This document shows, piece after piece, positions 8,398 to 16,665 of a stretch of 64,000 bases of DNA; the first letter of the stretch is position 1; the number at the start of each line of letters is the position of its first letter. This DNA comes from Yoonia sp. I 8.24 (GTDB lineage: Bacteria; Pseudomonadota; Alphaproteobacteria; Rhodobacterales; Rhodobacteraceae): the NCBI RefSeq assembly GCF_022096995.1, contig NZ_JACXGQ010000001.1:62001-126000 (forward strand), written 5' to 3'. The notes under the pieces are model-generated. The model searched no databases and had not been told where the DNA came from. It saw only the letters and a list, made by a program, of their open reading frames with translations. Made by a program: the position numbers and the translations under genes.

Positions 8398-8835
8398 ATG
8401 ACAAGTGATGATCCAGGTTTCTTAGGGCGTGGCTGGGCGTTTCCACCGCAATTTGACCCGTTTTCCGGCGAGGCGAAATTGGTCACTGCAGACGAAGATA
8501 TATACCAAAGCTTGCGCATTCTCTTTGAAACTCGCCCCGGCGAACGCGTCATGCACCCTACTTATGGGTGCCGGATCTATGACTATATTTTCGACCCGCT
8601 CAACGCCGCTACGATGCGCAAAATGGAGGCCGCGATAGCCCGCGCAATCTTGTTTTTTGAACCTCGGATTGATGTTGATCAGACCAAAGTATCGGTGGCG
8701 GACGCGGCCGAAGGAAAGCTGCTTATCGATCTATCCTACCGTGTGCGGCAAACCAATTCGCGCGCCAATGTGGTCTTTCCCTTCTATATTCGCGAAGGCA
8801 CCTTGGTCACCGATACCCCCGTGGTCGAAGGGTAG
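8398..8835 (+). CDS. Baseplate wedge protein, gp25-like (Pvc9/Afp9-type)
   Basis: A 145-residue gp25/W-type protein that joins sheath to baseplate and starts sheath assembly. ATG 8398 is used, 3 bases after the PAAR stop with GGAGG just upstream; the longer open frame from 8248 runs inside the PAAR gene. The family core is ESLRILFETRPGERVMHPTYGC-like: here IYQSLRILFETRPGER then MHPTYGCRIYDYIFDPLN. Length equals the family norm. Confidence 0.92.
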   Translation: MTSDDPGFLGRGWAFPPQFDPFSGEAKLVTADEDIYQSLRILFETRPGERVMHPTYGCRIYDYIFDPLNAATMRKMEAAIARAILFFEPRIDVDQTKVSVADAAEGKLLIDLSYRVRQTNSRANVVFPFYIREGTLVTDTPVVEG

Positions 8836-8838
8836 CTG

Positions 8839-9783
8839 ATGCACGCAAGGCGCCTCATATCATTGGTCTCCTGTGCGGGTCTATTATTCGGTTGCGATGC
8901 CGTCCAAGGGGCCGTCGACGCGGCCCGCGACACCACCGCAGCCGAAGTCATTGGGCTAGGCCCCGATTTGCCCTGCGACGTGGACCGGTTTGAGGCCAAG
9001 CGTATGGCGGGTACTTATTTGCGCACGGCAAATGGCACGCCGGGCGGAACAATCATCGCGGTGTCAGGCCGCGCACGCGGGGGCAGCGCGCCGCTGCCAC
9101 GCAATTTAGCGGTGGATGATCGCAAAATTCGCGGGATTGATGCCTCAGCGCTGGGCGATCTGAGCGGGCGCAAGCATTCCACCGCAGTCCCCATCGCAGC
9201 ACTTAACACTCGCGCAACGCTGCCGCTGGCCTATGAGCTGCGCTATCAGGCCGATGGCGTGGATTACAGCGGTCCTTTGGTCGTCGGCATCCCACCGTTG
9301 CAAGACAATATACCACTTTTGGGGCAAGCACTGCGCATGGGTGCCGTGGCCATCACCTACACAGCCGTCTCAAACGACGGTACGGTAGAAACCACGCAAG
9401 CCACCGGCGATTTTGCGATGCGTCTTGGTTTCGGATCGCAGCGCGCCACGTTTTCAATCAGCAATCTCATGATTGAAAGCGGCCCTGCATTGCCCTTTGC
9501 CCGGCTGCGCTGGAACCGGCTGGGGCTTTGCGGCGCGCGGGTTGTCAGCTCTGGGCAGGGTGTCGTCAGCATGTATGACCGTGACGACGGGCGCATCCCC
9601 ACCTTTGGCGCAAACGCTGATCCCAGCGAAGGTGTGCTAGTGTTTCAAGCCACCCAATTTGCAGCCGATCCTACCACACCCGGCCCAAGTGACCTTGGCG
9701 GGGTCTTTGCCATTCAAGGTGATGCATCCAGCCTGACGGCAGTCTTTCTTTCGCGTGGCGGCTCGGCCGCGGTAATCCCTTAA
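8839..9783 (+). CDS. Lipoprotein encoded inside the eCIS baseplate genes
   Basis: A 314-residue protein with a lipoprotein signal: basic start MHARR, hydrophobic core, and lipobox L-F-G-C with lipidated Cys19. Residue +2 is Asp, which in E. coli keeps lipoproteins in the inner membrane. The C-terminus (VLVFQATQFA, LGGVFAIQGDASSLTAVFLS) resembles the last strands of TbpB-like beta barrels in surface lipoproteins; this resemblance is weak. I do not recognise the full-length family. It lies between the gp25-like and gp6-like genes, 3 and 14 bp from them, so it is part of the operon. A membrane tether or docking factor is one possibility; an unrelated passenger is another. Confidence 0.65.
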   Translation: MHARRLISLVSCAGLLFGCDAVQGAVDAARDTTAAEVIGLGPDLPCDVDRFEAKRMAGTYLRTANGTPGGTIIAVSGRARGGSAPLPRNLAVDDRKIRGIDASALGDLSGRKHSTAVPIAALNTRATLPLAYELRYQADGVDYSGPLVVGIPPLQDNIPLLGQALRMGAVAITYTAVSNDGTVETTQATGDFAMRLGFGSQRATFSISNLMIESGPALPFARLRWNRLGLCGARVVSSGQGVVSMYDRDDGRIPTFGANADPSEGVLVFQATQFAADPTTPGPSDLGGVFAIQGDASSLTAVFLSRGGSAAVIP

Positions 9784-9797
9784 ACCCTTCTGAAACG

Positions 9798-12700
9798 ATG
9801 AAAAAACAATTGCAGAAAGCAACAGTGTCACACAATTGGTCAGATATTCGCGTCACGCAGGGTTCGCTAGAAGACGCCCGGCTGCCAACGCCATTGCGTA
9901 GTAGTGATCCGCATATCAGACCCGGCACATTGGCGGATAACTTCGTTAGACTTGCAGCCAATGCCCCTGCCCCATGGGATAAAATGCTCCGGTCTGAGCC
10001 ATTGTTGGTCGTGGCCCAAATCGTCGCCTTTCGCATTGATGACGAAATTACGCGCTTTGATCTGGCGCTTGAACAGGGTGTGGACGCTGCCGCACGTGAA
10101 ATCCGCAATCTTGCACAGCAGTTAGACGATTGGATCATCCGGTTGGAGGCCCAATGGCCGGGGGAATTTGCCGCCGTGTTGCAAGGTTTGGATCAGCAAA
10201 TGGATATGAGCGACCGCGCCCATGCGCTTGCACGGACGTCGGGCGGGCGGATGATGGCAGTGATGCAAGAAAAAGGGTTTATTCCTACAGCGATAGGCGA
10301 CAACATCGTTCAAGCCCGCGCGCGCCAAGCCGGGCTAAGCGCGGCACATCGTCAGCTGGTTCACGCGATCGCATCCTTAAAACCGGCAGCGCAACTTGGG
10401 TTTGATCAAAGGTTGAAATCAGGGCTGATTGACCCGGCGATCGGACTGATGATTGCAGAACTTTCGGCCGCGCAGCATGTTGATGCGCGCCTAAACCGCT
10501 TCACGGAACGCCACAGCGATTTTTACTATGGGCATATCATCGGCCAGCCGCGCCGTGGCGCGGCGCCCGACCGCGCATTGCTCCATTTGCCATCAGGTAC
10601 CGCGCCGAAACTGCTGGCCAAAGGCACCCCCCTCACCGCGCAATTGGCCGATGGTAGTAAGCTACACTTTCAGACCGAAGGTGATGTGCCGATCACCCCT
10701 GCGAAGGTCATCGCGACGGCCGCGCTGAGCTATGACACCGATCCGCAGATTTCGCTGTTTTCGACCTTGGGCTGCGTCACAGGCGTGCGCGGCGGCATTG
10801 AACCCGCAGCCCAACAGCCGCTTGATCGCAGCGTCTTTGTCGGGCCTGCAAATCAAGATATCGAAATGGGCTTGGATATCGCTTCTCAGATGTTTCAACT
10901 GTCAGAAGGGCACCGCCAAATTAATGTCAGTTTTCAGTTACGGCGTGCAACAGATTTGCCAGCTGCGACACCGTCGACCGGAACCGATACAGATTCGCTG
11001 CTGGACCCAGATGTTGAATTGGAGCTCCGCTCTGACCCGACGCTGATCCGTGCGCTGGGGTTTGACAATCTGAATGCAGGCGTAGCCGCCATCGCGGCAG
11101 AGGTGCACCGCACCGCCATCTCACGCGGGTGTGGCGCCTCGATGGACCTGATTTATGAGGTCATTGCGGGCAAGATCCTTACCGTCTCAGCACTACGCAT
11201 TCTTTTGGGCCGGATTGTGACGCTAGGTTTGGTTGAAAACCACCCTTGGCCGTCCGGAACCTATTGGGACACACTTAAAACCCGAATTCTGGCCTGTGAA
11301 ACGGCGCTCACCGGGCAGCATAACCCGGCAGCCGCAACGGGTGACATTGGGCAAATCGTAGAGGCCTTTGGCCGAGAAAATGAGCAATTCATCTATTCCC
11401 CCGCTGATATGTTTGAAAAGCTTCTGGGCGATGCATTCCATGTGACCCTTTCTGCAACGCAAGGGCCGATGCCCGCAAAGTTGACGCAAATCATTCCAAA
11501 AACCGATGGCACAGCCGGGTTTTTGATCCGTCTGACCTATGCGCCAGATATGCCCGCCATCACCTCGGAAAAAGAGAGCGCACCTGTCCTTTCATTCCGC
11601 TGGGATCAACAGGCCCGCGTCTGCCCAATCTCGTTTTTTGAACGCTACACGCTTGATCAAGTAGGAATTGCCGTGCGGGTTGACGGGTTGACCCAGCTTT
11701 CGGGGTTTAGCGATGATGGGCCGGTTGCAACCGCGCAATCTTTCATGCCCTTTGGTGCGCGCCCAAACGAAGGGGCCACATTCACCGTCGCCTCTGCCGA
11801 AATGGCGGCGAAACCCGTGACCGGGGTGCATATGCGTTTGCGCTGGGCAGATGTCCCCGACAAGCCCGGTGGCTTTGCCACATATTATCGCGGCTATCCA
11901 GACAGCGTGACGGTCCCCGACCCAACGGTGCGCGCCGAATATCTGGTGGATGCGGCATGGAAGCCGATCACCGATGCACCCGGCCCGATGATCCATACCA
12001 ACCCCTACGACGGCACGTTGATCCCTGAATGGGCGCTCACCGCGCCGGTGCAAGGGTCTGACAGCATCGCGCCGCGACACACCCATGGCCCCTTACCCAA
12101 AAACCGCGCGAAACTACGCGCAGGTGCGCTACGACTGACCCTGCGCGGCGGCGGGGATTTTGGGCAAGCGCAACATCCGCTTGCACTGGTCAAAGCCATG
12201 CGGCCAAACCCAGTCCCGCTGCGCCAGCGGGTCCCCCCCAACCCGCCGTGGATTCCACGTATTGAGAGCCTAAGCCTTGGCTATACGGCTGCATCTGTCA
12301 TGACCTTGGCCGCGCCCGATACTGCACAGCCCGGCGACAAGATCACGCAAATCACGCCTTTTGGGGCGCGGGCAGCCTTTCCTAACCGCATCAGGCGCAA
12401 TTTGGGGCTGTTTCCACCACGTTTGGGGCTGGGCACCTTGTATATTCAGCTTGCGGGCAAAGGTGCGCTGCGCCAATTGGGAATTTTGTTCGATATTGCG
12501 GATAGCGGGCATTTACGGCTGGTGCCGCCAACGGTACCGCTTGACTGGCATTATCTGACCGCTGATGGCTGGGCCGACCTGCCGCCCACCTCGATTTCAT
12601 CCGATACGACTGATGGGTTGCTGCGCTCTGGGGTTGTCACGCTTGATCTGCCAAATGACGCACACACCCCGGCCGGTGAAATGCCCGAAGGCGGGGTTTG

Positions 12701-13685
12701 GGTGGCTGTTTCCGCGCCGTGGCGTGGGTTTGAAACCCACCCTACGTTGTCACGCGTGCGTACAAATGGCGTTTGGGCGGTCAGCACCGAAAGTGACACG
12801 CCGCCTGCATCAGGTGACCGGCAATGGCGGTTTAATGTGCCACAACCCGGCATGTCCGCGCCACAAGAAGCCGCACGCCGCGCACCACCAAAACCGCCCG
12901 AAACCCGGCCAGACTATCTTGCGCGGGTCGGTGAACGGCTACGCCACCGGCAACGCGCTGTGACCCCGTTTGATATTGAACGATTGGTCTTAAACGCCTT
13001 TCCGGATGTATGGCGTTGCAAATGCCTGCCTCATTTGTCGCGTAAATCCGCGACTCCGCGCGCGGGAACAGCCACCGTCGTGATCGTCCGTCATCCACCA
13101 GAATTCACGCAAGGCGCGCAGCAGCACGCGCAAGAAAGATACTTTGATGTCGGCACCTTAGAGCGGGTGCGTGCGTTTCTTCACAGACATGGAAGCCCAG
13201 ACGCCCAGTATGAGGTGGTGAACCCTGCATTTGATCGCCTCCATGTTCGGGCCGCCCTGCGCTTTGTCCCTTTCCAAGACGATGGCGCCCTGGCCAACAA
13301 GCTGCAGCACTACGTGTCGCAGTGCCTATCGGTTTGGACCGGCGGTGACGACATCGCCAGGTTTGGTTGGCAGGTGAACGTGCCGATGCTCAAGGCACAA
13401 ATCGCCGCCCACCCAGATGTGCTTGGCATTACTGATTTTTCGGTTTTGCATTTCGTCGCAGACGACAGCCAGCATTATGCGCTTGGCGATACCGCGCAAG
13501 ACGATGCGCGCGGGCCGCTTGGATCGATCATACGACCGTCGCGACCATGGGCCCTGCCCTTGTCCGCCAAAAGCCACGCCATTTCGACGTCAGAACGCAA
13601 GCAACCCATTGCCCCAACCCAGAGCGGCATCGGTCGTTTGCGGATCGGTGACATGCTTATCGTAGGTCAGGAGGGTCACCCATGA
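9798..13685 (+). CDS. Large baseplate protein, gp6/J-like (Pvc11/Afp11-type)
   Basis: A 1295-residue baseplate wedge protein. The N-terminal region (about 1-250) is helical (FDLALEQGVDAAAREIRNLA). A long beta-rich middle follows, and the C-terminal part from about residue 1034 carries the J-like domain (TRPDYLARVGERLRHRQRAV, TPFDIERLVLNAFPDVWRCK, TVVIVRHPP, FDRLHVRAALRFVPF). It forms the ring of wedges around the spike. Residues 976-983 are encoded by a copy of a palindromic repeat found elsewhere in the window. The stop overlaps the next start (ATGA). Confidence 0.87.
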   Translation: MKKQLQKATVSHNWSDIRVTQGSLEDARLPTPLRSSDPHIRPGTLADNFVRLAANAPAPWDKMLRSEPLLVVAQIVAFRIDDEITRFDLALEQGVDAAAREIRNLAQQLDDWIIRLEAQWPGEFAAVLQGLDQQMDMSDRAHALARTSGGRMMAVMQEKGFIPTAIGDNIVQARARQAGLSAAHRQLVHAIASLKPAAQLGFDQRLKSGLIDPAIGLMIAELSAAQHVDARLNRFTERHSDFYYGHIIGQPRRGAAPDRALLHLPSGTAPKLLAKGTPLTAQLADGSKLHFQTEGDVPITPAKVIATAALSYDTDPQISLFSTLGCVTGVRGGIEPAAQQPLDRSVFVGPANQDIEMGLDIASQMFQLSEGHRQINVSFQLRRATDLPAATPSTGTDTDSLLDPDVELELRSDPTLIRALGFDNLNAGVAAIAAEVHRTAISRGCGASMDLIYEVIAGKILTVSALRILLGRIVTLGLVENHPWPSGTYWDTLKTRILACETALTGQHNPAAATGDIGQIVEAFGRENEQFIYSPADMFEKLLGDAFHVTLSATQGPMPAKLTQIIPKTDGTAGFLIRLTYAPDMPAITSEKESAPVLSFRWDQQARVCPISFFERYTLDQVGIAVRVDGLTQLSGFSDDGPVATAQSFMPFGARPNEGATFTVASAEMAAKPVTGVHMRLRWADVPDKPGGFATYYRGYPDSVTVPDPTVRAEYLVDAAWKPITDAPGPMIHTNPYDGTLIPEWALTAPVQGSDSIAPRHTHGPLPKNRAKLRAGALRLTLRGGGDFGQAQHPLALVKAMRPNPVPLRQRVPPNPPWIPRIESLSLGYTAASVMTLAAPDTAQPGDKITQITPFGARAAFPNRIRRNLGLFPPRLGLGTLYIQLAGKGALRQLGILFDIADSGHLRLVPPTVPLDWHYLTADGWADLPPTSISSDTTDGLLRSGVVTLDLPNDAHTPAGEMPEGGVWVAVSAPWRGFETHPTLSRVRTNGVWAVSTESDTPPASGDRQWRFNVPQPGMSAPQEAARRAPPKPPETRPDYLARVGERLRHRQRAVTPFDIERLVLNAFPDVWRCKCLPHLSRKSATPRAGTATVVIVRHPPEFTQGAQQHAQERYFDVGTLERVRAFLHRHGSPDAQYEVVNPAFDRLHVRAALRFVPFQDDGALANKLQHYVSQCLSVWTGGDDIARFGWQVNVPMLKAQIAAHPDVLGITDFSVLHFVADDSQHYALGDTAQDDARGPLGSIIRPSRPWALPLSAKSHAISTSERKQPIAPTQSGIGRLRIGDMLIVGQEGHP
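12724..12746. repeat. REP-like palindromic repeat inside the Pvc11-type gene
   Basis: GTGGGTTTGAAACCCAC is a perfect palindrome followed by CCTACG. Read on the minus strand it begins CGTAGGGTGGGTTT, the same 14 bases as the intergenic element at 25774. Here the element is translated in frame as residues 976-983 (RGFETHPT) of the baseplate protein without breaking the frame. Confidence 0.6.
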
Positions 13686-14494
13686 CCAAAAAAGATCGCA
13701 CCACGCTCAAGGCGTTCTTTCGTGATGGGGCCCTGCCCACCGCCGAACATTACCGTGATTTGATTGACAGCGGCGTGAACCAGATCGAAGACGGGTATTC
13801 CAAAACCGCTGCTGACGGTTTGCGGTTGACCTCTGTCGGTGGGTCACAGCGGGTGCTGAGCCTTTATGAAAGCCTGAGCGCGCAATACCCGGCGTGGGTC
13901 ATTGATCATGGCGAAGACAGTAGCAGTCTGCATTTTCGACGCGGTGCTGATGTTACGGGCGACAATCTTGGGGTCAGTTTTTCTCCCGAAGGGCGGCTCG
14001 GGCTGCGTAATGATGCGCCTGAATGGCAGCTTGATGTCAACGGGGTGCAGCGCGCGCGCGGGCGCATCGGCTTTGCCAGTGATGACATCCCGCATGTGCC
14101 TGCCGATGGCAAATGGCATGATGTCACTGCGGAAATGACCGGCTGCCAAGCGTTTGAAATCATGGCGGGCGCAGGTGCCGAATTGACCCAAGGCCGCTAT
14201 TCCATGGTCCATGCAATCGCGATGAATGCGTTCCACCCGCGCAATTGGGTGCTGAATTGGCTGTTTGGACGGCGGCGAATCAAATCACAAACTGCCGTTT
14301 ACGGCAGCTATGCCGACCGCATTCGGCTGCGTTGGGTCGCGACCAAAAACAGCCATCACTACAAGCTCCAAATGCGCACCAACGCGAATTTTGGCCGTGA
14401 CAAGGTGATCCGCTACTATCTGACCCGGCTTTGGTTTGACCCAACGATGGCCGGATCACGGGGCGGCCCCACGCGCGAGGCTGATCTATCATGA
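13682..14494 (+). CDS. eCIS fibre-like / baseplate-attached protein
   Basis: A 270-residue protein. The N-terminus (LKAFFRDGALPTAEHYRDLIDSGVNQIEDG) matches the attachment region I recall in tail-fibre-like proteins of eCIS and phage-like clusters. Next come short strands with LGLRNDAPEWQLDVNG, a pattern common in fibre stalks. The C-terminus (YSMVHAIAMNAFHP, FGRRRIKSQTAVYGSYADRIRLRW to IRYYLTRLWFD) looks like a globular beta domain of unknown function. It lies where Afp13/Pvc13-type fibre proteins are expected, between the two large baseplate genes, so target recognition is a reasonable inference. Confidence 0.6.
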   Translation: MTKKDRTTLKAFFRDGALPTAEHYRDLIDSGVNQIEDGYSKTAADGLRLTSVGGSQRVLSLYESLSAQYPAWVIDHGEDSSSLHFRRGADVTGDNLGVSFSPEGRLGLRNDAPEWQLDVNGVQRARGRIGFASDDIPHVPADGKWHDVTAEMTGCQAFEIMAGAGAELTQGRYSMVHAIAMNAFHPRNWVLNWLFGRRRIKSQTAVYGSYADRIRLRWVATKNSHHYKLQMRTNANFGRDKVIRYYLTRLWFDPTMAGSRGGPTREADLS

Positions 14495-16665
14495 TGGATC
14501 CACCGCTCACTTTTGACAATCTTCGCGCCCGTGCCATTACCGCCGCCCAAGACGCTTCCGGCAAAATATGGACCGACTTCAACCTACATGATCCCGGCGT
14601 GACCTTGCTCGAACAATCGGTCTTTGCGCTTTCTGAAATCGCCTATCAAGGGGACCATGATGTGCGTGACCTGCTAACGGATCACCACAGTGAAATAGGT
14701 TTGGCACAGCGCGGGATCTTTCCCGCCGACGATGTCCTTCCGGGCCGCCCTGTTACCAATACGGATCTGGCAAGTTGCCTTTCTGAACTGCCATCACTTG
14801 AGCGTGTCTTTGTTATCCCCGGCCCCGCTGCCGGTCTGGTGGATTTGGTGATTATTCCACGTAGCAGCGTTGACCCGCACCAAGAGAGATTGCGCACATC
14901 CAGCGGATGGCAAGACGCATTGATCGCCCAAACACGCGCCCGTTTCGATGAAAATCGGATGCTTTCCACAGCGATTAACCGCATTGATATCGCGACACCC
15001 AAACCCGTCGTTGTGATGGGCGAAATTGCGATTGGTCCCTTCGCGCAGCCTGACCGCATCGTCGCCGAAATTTTTCATCAACTCCGGCTGTTGCTCAAAG
15101 GGTTGCCTGCACAACGCGAACAAGACTCTGGGCCGTCGGGTGCGACACGCAGTGATGTCTTTGATGACGCCGCCGGATTATGGCCAAATTTGCCTGCGGA
15201 TGCGCGCGATAGCGCCCGATTTGATGCGGTTCTCTCCCAATTTCGTGATATCGTCGGCGTTACTCATATCGGCGCATTCGACATTCTGGACCCAGAAACG
15301 AATACATCGATCGCGCAACTGCCACACGATCCGCGCATCTATTTTGATCCGATCTTACCACAAATCAACCATCTAGTCCCGCTTCGTGTCACGCGCGATG
15401 GGGGCGCGGTTGTCCTGAACCCCAATACCATTCAAGAAGAGTTGGGTCGCATAAACGCCGCGCGTATCGCTGGCCAAAGCAACCGCAAAGCGCAATCCGA
15501 TTGGGATGTGGGCTTTGCCGGCAAACACCGCCATCTTAGCGACCGTTCCACCAACGACAGCTTGCCAAACCCCTACCGTGTGGCCGCAGCGACCCAAGAT
15601 CAGAACGGCGGGCTGACATCTTATCGCCAGATGATGGATCAGCATCTCGCCGAGATGCGCGCGCCTTTGGGCAATATTCCCGCCACATACACGCAACATA
15701 ATCCGCAAGACCTGCTTGATCCTGCCCTGCTACGCGCGCGGATCACGATGCTGGACTATTTGATTGCGCTACAAGGCGAAGAAATGCCGCTGTGCGACCC
15801 CGATTGTTTGCATCGCTATCGCGGCGTAGCTGATCGGTTAGCGTGGGATGTGACATGGCGCGAGGCTTACTTGCGCGACCTGCCCGCCTATAACCATTAT
15901 TCGGGCACCAACCATCCTGAATACGGTTTTGCCGCGCGGCTTGCGCATTTGGCCGATCTTGGCGTTGCGACACATCAAGGGGTCGATGCGATCACGGTCG
16001 ACGCGCAGATGCAGCCGCCAGCCCCATCGATTAAGTCCGCAGATGTTATTTTACCATCCCGGCCGCTCGATGCATTTGTGAAACGTGATGATACGGTCGC
16101 GCCACTGTCGCTCGCGAAACTCGCGATGAGCTGTCCTTGGGTCGTGGACGCACGCACAACGCCCGCATTGTTTCAGCGCGCAGCCCAAAGCGATGCCTAT
16201 ATCGTCGCGCGCAATCGGCAAAGCGATTGGGAAGTCATGTTTCAACCGCATAGCGGAGGCGATCTATATCCCTGCGGTAGCAGCCACACGCGCAAGAACG
16301 TCGAAGAATGGGCCAATCGGCTGCGCATCAGTTTTGTTGAAATGCACCGCGACGCGGAAAAGCTATGGCTGTTCGAAGATATCCAACTGCGCCAAAAACA
16401 AACAGATTTCGCACCAGCTCGGGCCACGCTTTTGCTGCCCGGATGGACCGCACGAACCTGCAATACCAGCTTTCGGCTGTTCGTCACCGATTTGGTCAGT
16501 CGGCTCGCGCCCGCGCATATTTATGTGCAAATCTTATGGCTCACCCCAGAAGAAACCCATGACCTGCGCCCAAAACTCGGCGATTGGTACACCGCGCCAG
16601 AGGATAACGCGGCCCATATTCGCCATGCCATCCAAACCCTCACCCAAACGGCGCGCGTCCCATGA
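14491..16665 (+). CDS. Baseplate protein (Pvc12/Afp12-type)
   Basis: A 724-residue second baseplate wedge protein. The N-terminal signature FDNLRARAITAAQDASGKIW, TDFNLHDPGVTLLEQSVFALSEIAYQ is the one seen in Afp12-like proteins. It pairs with the preceding large protein to form the wedge. The C-terminus (RATLLLPGWTAR, ISRLAPAHIYVQILWL-like) also fits. The gene overlaps both neighbours by 4 bases. Confidence 0.85.
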   Translation: MMDPPLTFDNLRARAITAAQDASGKIWTDFNLHDPGVTLLEQSVFALSEIAYQGDHDVRDLLTDHHSEIGLAQRGIFPADDVLPGRPVTNTDLASCLSELPSLERVFVIPGPAAGLVDLVIIPRSSVDPHQERLRTSSGWQDALIAQTRARFDENRMLSTAINRIDIATPKPVVVMGEIAIGPFAQPDRIVAEIFHQLRLLLKGLPAQREQDSGPSGATRSDVFDDAAGLWPNLPADARDSARFDAVLSQFRDIVGVTHIGAFDILDPETNTSIAQLPHDPRIYFDPILPQINHLVPLRVTRDGGAVVLNPNTIQEELGRINAARIAGQSNRKAQSDWDVGFAGKHRHLSDRSTNDSLPNPYRVAAATQDQNGGLTSYRQMMDQHLAEMRAPLGNIPATYTQHNPQDLLDPALLRARITMLDYLIALQGEEMPLCDPDCLHRYRGVADRLAWDVTWREAYLRDLPAYNHYSGTNHPEYGFAARLAHLADLGVATHQGVDAITVDAQMQPPAPSIKSADVILPSRPLDAFVKRDDTVAPLSLAKLAMSCPWVVDARTTPALFQRAAQSDAYIVARNRQSDWEVMFQPHSGGDLYPCGSSHTRKNVEEWANRLRISFVEMHRDAEKLWLFEDIQLRQKQTDFAPARATLLLPGWTARTCNTSFRLFVTDLVSRLAPAHIYVQILWLTPEETHDLRPKLGDWYTAPEDNAAHIRHAIQTLTQTARVP

